Positions 1 through 6,775 of a DNA stretch of 40,057 bases are shown piece by piece (position 1 is the stretch's first letter; each line of letters starts with the position of its first letter). Where the stretch lies: positions 1 to 40,057 of the IMG/VR virus record IMGVR_UViG_3300015264_000036. One strand, given 5' to 3'. The notes under the pieces were generated by a model. The model worked only from the letters and a program-made list of their open reading frames with translations. It made no database searches and was not told the DNA's origin. The stretch comes from a virus. Position numbers and translations under genes: made by a program.

Positions 1-484
1 TCAAATACCGGTTGCGTCGTAACATTTCAGATAATTCTTTTGCACGCTTTGGAACATCAATTCTATACCAATCACTATCAAGCATTTCGATAGAAGCTTC
101 TTCCCACCTAGCATTCAAGAGGTGTCTTATGAAAACGTTAAAACCTAGCAGTGAACGTTCTCCCATATTGAAGCACATACTAATCAGAACATCTTTTCGA
201 ATATCGCTTAAAACTTTAAACCATTGATATTTTCGTAAACTCTCTTCTGTTTTTATTAAATCATTTCTAAGTAAATAGAAAGCATTTTCTTTGGATATCC
301 GCAGAGTTTCTGGATTTTCTAGTTGCGATTGTGTAATCGCCAAAGTTGAAAGCTCGGCTCTCGAGAATCCATTGTGCTCTATATTTCTTCCTATCCCGAT
401 TGTCCAAATATCTTTTGAATCTTTATATGCCTGTAAACGCAGTCCTTCATGTCTTTCTAGAAGAGGAATAAGTTTCTCGTACAT
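1..484 (-). CDS. T4-type lysozyme (endolysin), 3' end cut by window edge
   Basis: Reading leftward from ATG at 484, the frame stays open to base 2 and runs off the window, so about 161 residues are visible and the stop is missing. The N-terminus matches the glycoside hydrolase family 24 phage lysozyme signature: a HEGL motif, then YKD, then WTIGIG. The expected catalytic triad is present as Glu13, Asp22 and Thr28, the same spacing as T4 lysozyme. A later FNMGE stretch and the WYRIDVPKRAKEL region also fit the family. It should cleave peptidoglycan between MurNAc and GlcNAc at lysis. No signal peptide is seen, so export would need a holin. An AAGGA ribosome site sits 7 bases before the ATG. 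Confidence 0.93.
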   Translation of the reverse strand, partial: MYEKLIPLLERHEGLRLQAYKDSKDIWTIGIGRNIEHNGFSRAELSTLAITQSQLENPETLRISKENAFYLLRNDLIKTEESLRKYQWFKVLSDIRKDVLISMCFNMGERSLLGFNVFIRHLLNARWEEASIEMLDSDWYRIDVPKRAKELSEMLRRNRYL

Positions 485-556
485 GGATAATCCTTAGAAT
501 TAAATTGGACTAAATATACCATTAAACATTTTATTAATCACATCTTGAGCAATGTT

Positions 557-592
557 AAGGGAAATAAGGGCTATTCCTTATTTCCCTTTTTT
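557..592 (+). terminator. 13-bp perfect hairpin with a T-run on the plus strand
   Basis: AAGGGAAATAAGG (557-569) and CCTTATTTCCCTT (576-588) form a perfect stem with a 6-base loop, followed on the plus strand by a run of T to 592. This looks like an intrinsic terminator for rightward transcription, although both flanking genes read leftward. On the minus strand the stem is followed by AACATTGC, so leftward termination would be weak. It may stop antisense transcription from beyond the left edge, or act as an mRNA-end or processing hairpin between the lysozyme gene and the operon upstream. Confidence 0.65.
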
Positions 593-618
593 AAAGCCAT
601 GTTTCAGCTGACATAATT

Positions 619-804
619 TTAAACACCTCTTCTTTGTTTAAAAAAAATATCGGCAACAACAAATAGTTTTGCAATCATCCACATTATTCCACTTCCAGCC
701 ATATAAAGAATCGCTGATAATAAAGTTCCATGAATCAAATGATAAATTGATGAAAGCAGTAAACCCACTGATACCAACAAAACCAAGAAAGCAATTATTT
801 TCAT
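619..804 (-). CDS. Small two-TM membrane protein, holin candidate
   Basis: A 61-residue protein with two hydrophobic stretches (about residues 3-24 and 28-50) and a basic C-terminus ending KQRRG. Its ATG overlaps the stop of the preceding gene (ATGA at 801-804), so it is translationally coupled. It is the last gene before the lysozyme, and its small size and two membrane segments suit a holin. No family is recognised, so the holin role is inferred from position only. The ribosome site is weak, consistent with coupling. Confidence 0.75.
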   Translation of the reverse strand: MKIIAFLVLLVSVGLLLSSIYHLIHGTLLSAILYMAGSGIMWMIAKLFVVADIFFKQRRGV

Positions 805-1226
805 TTCTTTAGATCTCGTATATGATTAAGTCTATTCGCTTCCAATATTGGAAGATTTGCTTCAGTAGGAACATAAATAACTTGATTCTTTCCATCATTT
901 AAACCATTAATCCAAAGATATCTAAGATAGGCCTCATTGTTTTCAAGACTTTTTCCTATAATTTGATTAGCCTGAGCAACACCTTTCGCTCTTTCTACTT
1001 CAGCAGCGGCTAATGCAATAGCAGCTTCTTGTTTTGCTTGAGCTTCTCGTACAATTATTTGTCTATTCCAATCCGCTTGTTTAAGTTCGGCTTCGCCTGC
1101 TTTTCCAGCTGACCAAACATTGTATTCGGAATAGATAACCGGAATTCCTATAAATAAAAATAGTAATATTACCAATCCAATAATGGAAAGTATGATCTCT
1201 GTTCTACACTTTGCAATTGACTCCAC
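801..1226 (-). CDS. Membrane-anchored protein resembling the stalk of SPFH/Band 7 proteins
   Basis: 141 residues starting at GTG (1226), which shares one base with the stop of the preceding nuclease gene (TAGTG). One strong membrane segment lies at about residues 11-31. It is followed by an Ala/Glu/Gln-rich helix (about 40-95) like the coiled-coil stalk of prohibitin/HflC-type proteins, and a C-terminal segment (VIYVPTEANLPIL) typical of the end of such proteins. The globular SPFH domain itself is absent. Phages carry similar short proteins; their role is not known to me. It may scaffold a membrane complex or act on host membrane proteases. Function is inference. Confidence 0.8.
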   Translation of the reverse strand: MESIAKCRTEIILSIIGLVILLFLFIGIPVIYSEYNVWSAGKAGEAELKQADWNRQIIVREAQAKQEAAIALAAAEVERAKGVAQANQIIGKSLENNEAYLRYLWINGLNDGKNQVIYVPTEANLPILEANRLNHIRDLKK

Positions 1227-1669
1227 TAGTTTCTCCTGTTCTTAATAATGTCTAAGGCTTCATCTAAAGGCATCGTGAAATCTCCTTTAAGATAATCGTT
1301 TAATAGTAAGATTGCTTTATCATAACCAAATGCAACTGATGCACAATATCCAACATTCTTCATAAGAGTTAGCCATTCTCTCTGCTCTTTTGATATAGAT
1401 GTATGACTGCCAGATTTCCTTTTCAATTCTATCCATAATCCAGAGTATCGTGTTCCATCAGATTGCGTTCTTGGATAAGCTAAGAAGAAATCACTAACAC
1501 CTTTCTTTACACCCATCCGTTTTAGTTTCTTAGCTTCTAAGATATGCCTAGAACCTCCATTGGGATAATGGATAAGATACAACTTTAGCACAGCATGTAA
1601 CCTCGCATAGTCCATTATAGCGATATGATCTTGTTCTTCGGTTGGAGATATTCGGTTTTTAGCCGCCAT
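1226..1669 (-). CDS. VRR-NUC domain nuclease
   Basis: 147 residues matching the VRR-NUC family (PD-(D/E)XK fold). Visible landmarks in order are an N-terminal PTEEQ (residues 9-13), YPNGGSRH (36-42), GVKKGVSD with the metal-binding Asp60, the IELK core (80-83) and a following SKEQREW (93-99). Family members are stand-alone phage nucleases or domains of FAN1 and restriction-type enzymes, and usually cut structured or double-stranded DNA. In phages they commonly lie near recombination or packaging genes and may resolve branched DNA. ATG at 1669 lies three bases after the stop of the small gene at 1673-1813, whose end supplies the AAGGA ribosome site. Confidence 0.9.
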   Translation of the reverse strand: MAAKNRISPTEEQDHIAIMDYARLHAVLKLYLIHYPNGGSRHILEAKKLKRMGVKKGVSDFFLAYPRTQSDGTRYSGLWIELKRKSGSHTSISKEQREWLTLMKNVGYCASVAFGYDKAILLLNDYLKGDFTMPLDEALDIIKNRRN

Positions 1670-1672
1670 TGA

Positions 1673-1813
1673 TTACCGATCCTTCTCTTTATCCTTTAGT
1701 TTTTCGGGATCGGGAAACTGTCTTTGTAAATCTTCCTTTTTTTGATTCCTAAAGCCTTCCAATAGTCGCCCAAAGAAAGAAACTATTCCTTCAGGTTTAT
1801 TTTCATTACTCAT
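1673..1813 (-). CDS. Small charged protein, 46 aa
   Basis: A short reading frame whose ATG overlaps the stop of the upstream gene as ATGA (1810-1813) and whose TAA lies three bases before the nuclease start. The protein has a short hydrophobic patch (GIVSFFGRLLEGF) followed by a very polar Lys/Glu/Asp-rich tail containing FPDPEKLKDKEKD. No family is recognised. The tight coupling on both sides and its place in an unbroken operon are the main evidence that it is translated. It could be an accessory partner of the VRR-NUC nuclease, but nothing in the sequence proves it. Confidence 0.65.
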   Translation of the reverse strand: MSNENKPEGIVSFFGRLLEGFRNQKKEDLQRQFPDPEKLKDKEKDR

Positions 1814-2058
1814 AGTAATTCCTTAGTAGGCGGCATTATTTTACATATCCAGTCACTCGTAGTCTTATCGTAAGAAAATTTTTCTTTTCTTCCTCCATTT
1901 GAAATATCAAGAAGTTCTTTCTTAATAAGATCCGGGTAATGATCACAAATATAAAGTAGTCCATGAAATTGATTACATGTTTCACACCATCTTCCATATG
2001 CATCATATTGATTGCATATTTCACATCCTCTTCCATGTACATCGGTAGTTAATTTCAC
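1810..2058 (-). CDS. Cysteine-rich, probable zinc-binding small protein
   Basis: 82 residues from a GTG start at 2058, preceded by a near-perfect Shine-Dalgarno sequence (AAGGAGG, 5 bases upstream). The N-terminal third has two similar units, GRGCEICNQ and GRWCETCNQ, giving a CxxC-x8-CxxC arrangement typical of a small zinc knuckle, followed by His and another Cys in YICDHYP. The rest is charged and unassigned. The GTG overlaps the stop of the upstream membrane-protein gene (GTGA). Likely a nucleic-acid or protein-binding zinc protein, by inference. A different frame at 1836-2042 overlaps it and is a shadow. Confidence 0.78.
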   Translation of the reverse strand: MKLTTDVHGRGCEICNQYDAYGRWCETCNQFHGLLYICDHYPDLIKKELLDISNGGRKEKFSYDKTTSDWICKIMPPTKELL

Positions 2059-2195
2059 TTATCCTCCTTTTTAGGGCAATATAAATATGCCAATATTATA
2101 TAGAATATTAACACTATTCCTATCCACGCACTCGCATCACACAAAAAATGGCAAGCATTTTTACCGATTTCAATCTCCACTATGACAGCCTCCAT
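2055..2195 (-). CDS. Small single-TM protein, 46 aa
   Basis: A short frame from ATG (2195) to TGA (2055-2057), the stop overlapping the GTG of the next gene. It holds one membrane helix (about residues 25-42, WIGIVLIFYIILAYLYC) and a Lys/Glu-rich cytosolic end. An in-frame GTG at 2180 with a GGAGG eight bases before it is an alternative start giving 41 residues. No homologue is recognised. The overlap, the membrane segment and the lack of any other gene in the gap support it as a real gene. Confidence 0.6.
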   Translation of the reverse strand: MEAVIVEIEIGKNACHFLCDASAWIGIVLIFYIILAYLYCPKKEDK

Positions 2196-2210
2196 TTTAA
2201 TATGAGGTAA

Positions 2211-2390
2211 CTATGATGCCCCTATACTTTTCCTAAAAACTTCCCAAAGCCCATGCGCCTCCTCAACCAATCCATTTACTTTATCTAAGGTATCAATGAT
2301 AGGTTTAACGTTAGGATGATTAATACACTCTAAATTACTCTTTATAAAATCCACTTCTTCTTTAATCACCTTAACTTTTTTTGTTATCAT
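2211..2390 (-). CDS. Small helical protein, 59 aa
   Basis: Begins at ATG 2390 with GGAGAG seven bases upstream and ends at TAG 2211-2213. The product is predicted helical and charged: a Lys-rich start, then IKEEVDFIKSNLECI, then a second amphipathic helix around LDKVNGLVEEAHGLWEVF. No family recognised. It fills the whole interval between the Gp157 gene and the small membrane-protein gene and reads in the operon direction, which supports it as a gene. Confidence 0.65.
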   Translation of the reverse strand: MITKKVKVIKEEVDFIKSNLECINHPNVKPIIDTLDKVNGLVEEAHGLWEVFRKSIGAS

Positions 2391-2403
2391 TTATCTCTCC
2401 AGT

Positions 2404-2889
2404 TTATTTAATGGTTATATAAGGCACCTTCTTTAACTCAACTCCTTCTATTTTAACACCCTCTTTAAGCGATCTCAGAATAGATTCTTTCGACAACTCT
2501 TTTTTGGTAACATAAAAGTTGTCTGGTATTTTATCCTCATTAATGACATTAACCGACAGTCGTCCTTCATTAATTTTTATATTAAAACTAGAGTCCTTCG
2601 ATTTAACCGATTCTAAATCTAGTTTCTTCATATTAAATAGAAGATAATATTTTAACCTGTCTTTCCTTGCATTCAATACCCCTCTCTTCTCATGCAGTCT
2701 TTTCTCTACTTTCCGAATTGCGTCTATTTCTAATTCTAGATTAAGGATATATGCGCCTATTTGGATAGATTTTTCATTAAATGTTTCTTTAACATCATCT
2801 AATATCTCTTCATAACACATAATGTTATCTTCATCTTCCAGTTCATGAAAGATAGAAAGATAGTTATCTGCTATTTCGTATAGTTTCAA
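2404..2889 (-). CDS. Gp157-family phage protein
   Basis: 161 residues opening with KLYEIADNYLSI and followed by a long coiled coil (about 45-95), then a small beta-rich C-terminal part with IPDNFYV and a spaced VKIEGVELKKVPYITIK end. This is the architecture of the Siphovirus Gp157 family (named from a Streptococcus thermophilus phage), whose members are found in many phage recombination/replication modules; exact biochemical role unsettled. The start is TTG at 2889, chosen because a strong GGAGGTG lies just before it and the family begins at this residue. It shares the operon with the recombination-like protein at 10053-11027 and the nuclease at 1226-1669. Confidence 0.85.
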   Translation of the reverse strand: MKLYEIADNYLSIFHELEDEDNIMCYEEILDDVKETFNEKSIQIGAYILNLELEIDAIRKVEKRLHEKRGVLNARKDRLKYYLLFNMKKLDLESVKSKDSSFNIKINEGRLSVNVINEDKIPDNFYVTKKELSKESILRSLKEGVKIEGVELKKVPYITIK

Positions 2890-2913
2890 TTTTCACCTCC
2901 AAGAGTATAATTT

Positions 2914-3663
2914 TTAGGCGCTTAAACACGGGGAGCAATGTTGGACCCATACTTTCTCAACGAAAGTCTCCATGGCTTTTCCTCCAAACATACCGATCAA
3001 AGCTAGGAATATAGCTTCTTTATCGGTAAATTCATTGAATAAGTTCAATGCTCCCATCATTAAACCCAATGCTACCGCCGTTAATCCGCCGGAGCCACGA
3101 GAAAGAAGGTTGTAATCTTCCAGGCTCGTTTGTGTTTGTGACAACCAAACATCAGAAACATACTTTATAATTCTGCCGTTTAAATAAGGAAATGCAGTTA
3201 AACTAAAGTTTGCCAGTAAATAATTTTTTTTAATCTCTTCATGAAAAGCTCTGGTCATAACATATCCAATTATTCCACTAATAAAAAATCCAATTACTTG
3301 TTTATGAAATGGTAAGTTATCGGGCTTTACAGAAAATAAAGTACTTTTAGTGTGTCTGCTCGGAATAGATGAAGCGATTGAATGCGTCTCATCTATATCC
3401 ATTTGTTCTATAGTTCTCGCGGAGGAATGTGGGCTCTCAACATTCAATCGAGGATCATTATCTGGTATCAGTTGGTCTTCTGTGGGAAGAGGCGCAGGGT
3501 TTTCTTTTGTATATACAATCACACGAGGGCGGCTAGGGGGAGGTTGACCGGTTAAGGATTGATTATCAACTGAAAGATACGTTGTATGAGTAGTTTGCGT
3601 TATTCGATGCGTTTCTATGTGCTGAACATTACTATTAAAAAATGATTTAAATTTTGAAAACAT
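2914..3663 (-). CDS. Multi-TM protein with disordered N-terminus, paralogue A
   Basis: 249 residues: a Ser/Thr/Pro-rich, probably disordered N-terminal 115 residues, then several hydrophobic segments (near residues 128-145, 155-170, 195-212 and 217-235). The membrane half aligns with the neighbouring gene at 3691-4332: both carry SGIIGY, a PY(L/I).GR(I/V)(I/V) motif, a (E/D)DY segment, a small-residue-rich helix and GGKAME/AGKAME near the end. This marks a tandem duplication. An AAGGAG ribosome site precedes the ATG. No known family; membrane location is clear, function is not. Confidence 0.85.
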   Translation of the reverse strand: MFSKFKSFFNSNVQHIETHRITQTTHTTYLSVDNQSLTGQPPPSRPRVIVYTKENPAPLPTEDQLIPDNDPRLNVESPHSSARTIEQMDIDETHSIASSIPSRHTKSTLFSVKPDNLPFHKQVIGFFISGIIGYVMTRAFHEEIKKNYLLANFSLTAFPYLNGRIIKYVSDVWLSQTQTSLEDYNLLSRGSGGLTAVALGLMMGALNLFNEFTDKEAIFLALIGMFGGKAMETFVEKVWVQHCSPCLSA

Positions 3664-3690
3664 AGCTTTTCTCCTTTTAGAAAAATTAAG

Positions 3691-4332
3691 TTAACCTACT
3701 GTTTTTTTATTACATGTTTTTGCAATCGCATGCTCCGTAAATACCTCCATGGCTTTTCCTGCTGCCAGACCAAAAAATCCAAGCCCCAATGTTTCTGCCA
3801 AATTGAATTTACCAAAAAGTCCTGTTGATCCTACAATACTCCCTAATCCCATGGTAGAAAGTGCTCCTACTATCCTATTTCTTATCATGTAATCGTCAGG
3901 ATTAGTTTTTTCTTTACCTAACCATTTTGACGCAACATGGTTCACTACGCGTCCGGAAATATAAGGTAAGCATGTAAATAGAAAAGATGCTAAAAACTTG
4001 CTTTGTTTGGATGTTTCAAATGAACTTTCTATTCCTATCATCACGAAGTATCCAATTATTCCAGAATATAAGAAGTCGGCCGTTTCTTTGTAGAGAGGGA
4101 GTTTAGAAGGTTTTCCATATATCCATGAAGTCGTTATTCCTGAAAATTCTGATCCCGAATCATCGTGTTGCTTCAATGCACTTTTAGTTTTTCTTGAAAC
4201 AGGAGGTGATGCCAAGAGATCAGGTGTTTCTCTTGCCAATTCATCTATTGTTTCAATCGAATCATAGGTTACCCTTTTACCTGAAAGTAATGTCAACGAC
4301 ATTGTATCGTTTGAATCACTGTTATTCTGCAT
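3691..4332 (-). CDS. Multi-TM protein with disordered N-terminus, paralogue B
   Basis: 213 residues from ATG 4332, preferred over the in-frame ATG at 4389 because AGGAAAG lies five bases before it and the longer form would overlap the upstream gene. The first 80 residues are polar and low in hydrophobics. The remainder has four likely membrane segments with the same motifs as the adjacent paralogue (SGIIGY, LPYISGRVV, PDDY, GKAMEVF). Sequence identity is modest, so the duplication is old or the copies have diverged under selection. Candidate roles are superinfection exclusion or other membrane remodelling, but this is only inference. Confidence 0.82.
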   Translation of the reverse strand: MQNNSDSNDTMSLTLLSGKRVTYDSIETIDELARETPDLLASPPVSRKTKSALKQHDDSGSEFSGITTSWIYGKPSKLPLYKETADFLYSGIIGYFVMIGIESSFETSKQSKFLASFLFTCLPYISGRVVNHVASKWLGKEKTNPDDYMIRNRIVGALSTMGLGSIVGSTGLFGKFNLAETLGLGFFGLAAGKAMEVFTEHAIAKTCNKKTVG

Positions 4333-4361
4333 CGTTCTTTCCTGTAAAATATGTGGAATAG

Positions 4362-4760
4362 TTATATATAGGTTTTTTCTCTTTTGCATTCAATGTACTT
4401 TATTTCGCTGGATCCATAATTTGAATGATCGCTAATATAAAAAGTTTCTACGCGATCTCCATCGTCATATGATTCTTCTACACATATTTTTAGTTCATTT
4501 TTAATTAAAAGTTTATTTAACTCGACCATCACTTGTTTTAATTCTGCAACGTAAGGAGGGTGAAGTTCTCTTTTAATTTCATGAATCACGGCAGATAATC
4601 GACAGGATTGGTTAAAACTGATGTCGTATTGTGCCTCCAAAACAGCAAGTTTCTCTTTTATTTCTTCTTCCTCTATTTCACTTCTAGTTTTTCCTGTAGT
4701 AGAATTATCTGGATTAAACGTAATTTTCATTCCGTCGAAATAGGGGTTTACTTTTTTCAT
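4362..4760 (-). CDS. Unknown protein, paralogue of the gene at 7143-7454
   Basis: 132 residues from ATG 4760, which has AGGAAG six bases upstream. A longer in-frame start at 4910 would pass through the tRNA-like segment and the end of the previous gene and is rejected. After a short N-terminus comes a coiled coil (IEEEEIKEKLAVLEAQY), then a domain with LNKLLIKNELKICVEESYDD, TFYIS and a C-terminal IKYIECKREKTYI. The gene at 7143-7454 has the same order: a coiled coil, INKFLKENELEIFCESDYE, TFYIS and ISYIEYKGQKIYV. Family unknown; the pair marks a duplication inside this operon. Confidence 0.8.
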   Translation of the reverse strand: MKKVNPYFDGMKITFNPDNSTTGKTRSEIEEEEIKEKLAVLEAQYDISFNQSCRLSAVIHEIKRELHPPYVAELKQVMVELNKLLIKNELKICVEESYDDGDRVETFYISDHSNYGSSEIKYIECKREKTYI

Positions 4761-4786
4761 TTCATTCTTCCTAATGTATGAGACAT

Positions 4787-4835
4787 GACCTCTGGCGTGA
4801 CAGGCCAGTCCTCTAACCAACTGAGATACCGTGTT
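4787..4835 (-). pseudogene. Truncated tRNA-Asp (GTC) remnant
   Basis: On the minus strand this segment reads as the 5' two thirds of a tRNA: D-arm with AGTTGGTTA loop, a perfect 5-bp anticodon stem (CTGGC/GCCAG, 4804-4808 with 4792-4796), a 7-base loop CTGTCAC giving anticodon GTC (4799-4801), and a variable region AGGTC. After that, similarity stops: there is no TTCRA T-loop, no T-stem of five pairs and no strand complementary to the 5' acceptor segment AACACGG. It is therefore a fragment, not a working tRNA. The D-arm also encodes the last residues and stop codon of the gene at 4813-6414. Confidence 0.75.
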
Positions 4836-6414
4836 TATAGTATCTCTCATAATAGATATTATAATATCCTTTATCAGGCGTAAAATTTTTAATGTGATCT
4901 TGAGAGTCAAGGTGTTCTATACCAATCTGCTTCCCATCTTCTCTATACCATGCCATCATCATGGGTTCACATTTATCTTTTCCAATCTCCAGAAATAAAA
5001 AAGGTATTTCACTTTTGTCATCGGTAACTAACAAACAAATATTACCTCGTCCGTTTATAGATGGCTTATGCGGATCGAATTTCTTCTCTTCTTTCGGAAG
5101 CTCGGACTCGGGAATGTTTATTATATATCGCTCTTCACAATCAAGATATCTCCTTGGTTTTCCATCGAGAGTATATTCCTTATAAGTGTTTTTCCCATCT
5201 TCTTTGGTGAACAATACAAGGACAGGATATCTTTCCTCTATCATATTTGTGCTGATTACTTTAACTGTTCCTTGTGAGGTATCTTTGGATCGAACCGGCT
5301 TAGTCCAGTCGACTTTAGGATTCTCATCTTTAACTTCAACACCCGATTCTGTAGAGATAAAAACTACTCCTTCAGAATCAATTCCAATTTCGGAGTTATC
5401 GAGCCCAGTTATGGTAATTGTAGTGTCACCAATAACTTTTTTTATAGTCTTTATTGGCTCAATTTTAGTTTTTTCATTTTTATCTTCAGGACAAGGCTCC
5501 TCAGCGCGATAAAGCTTTTTTCCATTAATACTTATATCTAAATTATCAGGAATATCAAAAGTAGGAATTTTAAACTCTGCGCCATCTATAAATTTTGTTT
5601 TTTCAGTAAACCTTGAAATTTTCTTTTTCTTGACGAGCAGTTTAATACTATTGTCTTCATAGAGTTCATAAAATTTATCTCTTCCTAGATACATATAAGA
5701 GTCTCCGAGAATATTACGAGGAGAGGGTTTATCAAGATCAATTGAGAGACCACTCTCTGTTGACCGTAAAGTTCCTTTTAAATTATAAAGAACTCCAGCC
5801 CTCTTTATGACAATCCGATCCTCTCCTTTAAATTCTTTCTTTTTATTGACGAGACGATTAACCTTCTTAAGCTTTTTCAAATAATCCCAGCCTCCTTCAT
5901 CATATCTAATTAATAGGTCGTCTGTGTTAATGTGTTTTATAATCGTACCTCTAAGCCTTCCTTCATCTTTTATTGCTATAGCTCTATCGCCGACCTTGAA
6001 CTCTTTAATCTTCTTTTTTAGTTTCTTTATTTCAGAAACTCTACAAGGTTGATCGTAGGTATCTCCATCAAAGTGCACCGTTCTAATAACATCTCTATAA
6101 CCATAGTCTTTAAGAGTTCCTTTTCGCATCCCGCAAATTACTCTATCTCCCTCTTTAAACTTCGGAGATTTCTTTTCAGGTTCATCTTCGACTTTTTCCA
6201 GATATTTTCTAGGGACCCAAAAAGTTCCAATGCCATGGAAAAATACGAGCGTATTTAGCCATCTACAGCAATCCATCTCGTTAATAACCCCGATTCCATT
6301 TTTAAACTGATCGGAATATATATCATCCCCTAAAGTTTTAAAGAAACACTCTTCATGGTCTTTATCTTTGAACTCTTTAATCCTAACCTTGTCTCCAACT
6401 TTGAATTTAGTCAT
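4813..6414 (-). CDS. Large modular protein with repeated SH3/KOW-like units and two 'TKPVR' domains
   Basis: 533 residues. The N-terminal half has at least four repeats beginning F-K-x-G-D-(K/R)-(V/A) (near residues 4, 84, 139 and 195), the pattern of small SH3-like or KOW-like beta barrels. The C-terminal part has two copies of a phage domain with (T/H)KP near its start, one around DWTKPVR and one around FDPHKPS; a related TKPVR domain occurs in the gene at 16291-16800. The final residues (KHGISVG) are encoded by the tRNA-Asp remnant. A ribosome site AGGA lies ahead of ATG 6414. Function unknown; such modules often bind nucleic acid or protein. Confidence 0.85.
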   Translation of the reverse strand: MTKFKVGDKVRIKEFKDKDHEECFFKTLGDDIYSDQFKNGIGVINEMDCCRWLNTLVFFHGIGTFWVPRKYLEKVEDEPEKKSPKFKEGDRVICGMRKGTLKDYGYRDVIRTVHFDGDTYDQPCRVSEIKKLKKKIKEFKVGDRAIAIKDEGRLRGTIIKHINTDDLLIRYDEGGWDYLKKLKKVNRLVNKKKEFKGEDRIVIKRAGVLYNLKGTLRSTESGLSIDLDKPSPRNILGDSYMYLGRDKFYELYEDNSIKLLVKKKKISRFTEKTKFIDGAEFKIPTFDIPDNLDISINGKKLYRAEEPCPEDKNEKTKIEPIKTIKKVIGDTTITITGLDNSEIGIDSEGVVFISTESGVEVKDENPKVDWTKPVRSKDTSQGTVKVISTNMIEERYPVLVLFTKEDGKNTYKEYTLDGKPRRYLDCEERYIINIPESELPKEEKKFDPHKPSINGRGNICLLVTDDKSEIPFLFLEIGKDKCEPMMMAWYREDGKQIGIEHLDSQDHIKNFTPDKGYYNIYYERYYKHGISVG

Positions 6415-6775
6415 TAAGTATCCTATTAAAATAAATTTTATCGGTTTTATAAAAGCTTATACTTCTATTTCTAAAAAATAGTGGGTGATCATCATCCTTC
6501 TCAAGATGATCTTTTATTAGATGTATCCAATAGACCAGTTTAGTTTCTTCATTTACTAAAAGAAAAGCCTGGTTATTTGTTCCACTTACAGAATATTGCC
6601 TAACTTCCTTCCCTATTTTTGGTATTTTACCGCTGTCGAATAATCCTTTTAGATAAGTAACTGGACTAGGTTCTGTAAATAGAAAAAAATCGCTTATCTT
6701 TAAATTGAAATTAACTAAAATTGTTTCTAAGATGGTCGACCGCTCTTTGATTTTCTCTTCCTCTGCTTCAGTCAT
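6407..6775 (-). CDS. Unknown protein, 122 aa
   Basis: Starts at ATG 6775 with AAGGA eight bases before it, overlaps the upstream gene by 4 bases and the downstream gene by 8. The sequence is a mixed alpha/beta globular protein with an acidic start (MTEAEEEK) and a segment NNQAFLLVNEETKLVYWIHLIKD that could form a small beta-sheet. No membrane segment, motif or family is recognised. It belongs to the same leftward accessory operon. Confidence 0.75.
   Translation of the reverse strand: MTEAEEEKIKERSTILETILVNFNLKISDFFLFTEPSPVTYLKGLFDSGKIPKIGKEVRQYSVSGTNNQAFLLVNEETKLVYWIHLIKDHLEKDDDHPLFFRNRSISFYKTDKIYFNRILND

Noticed and set aside
1836-2042. Second frame inside the Cys-rich gene
   Set aside because: The overlapping GTG-start frame has the strong AAGGAGG, the CxxC pairs and ATGA coupling; this one has none.
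4787-4835. Functional tRNA-Asp gene
   Set aside because: There is no T-loop, no T-stem and no acceptor 3' strand matching AACACGG within the next 60 bases.
4761-4910. Longer start for the gene at 4362-4760
   Set aside because: It would translate through the tRNA-Asp remnant and overlap the end of the upstream gene; ATG 4760 has a proper ribosome site.
5186-5512. Plus-strand open frame of 108 codons
   Set aside because: Antisense to the large modular protein at 4813-6414, with no ribosome site.
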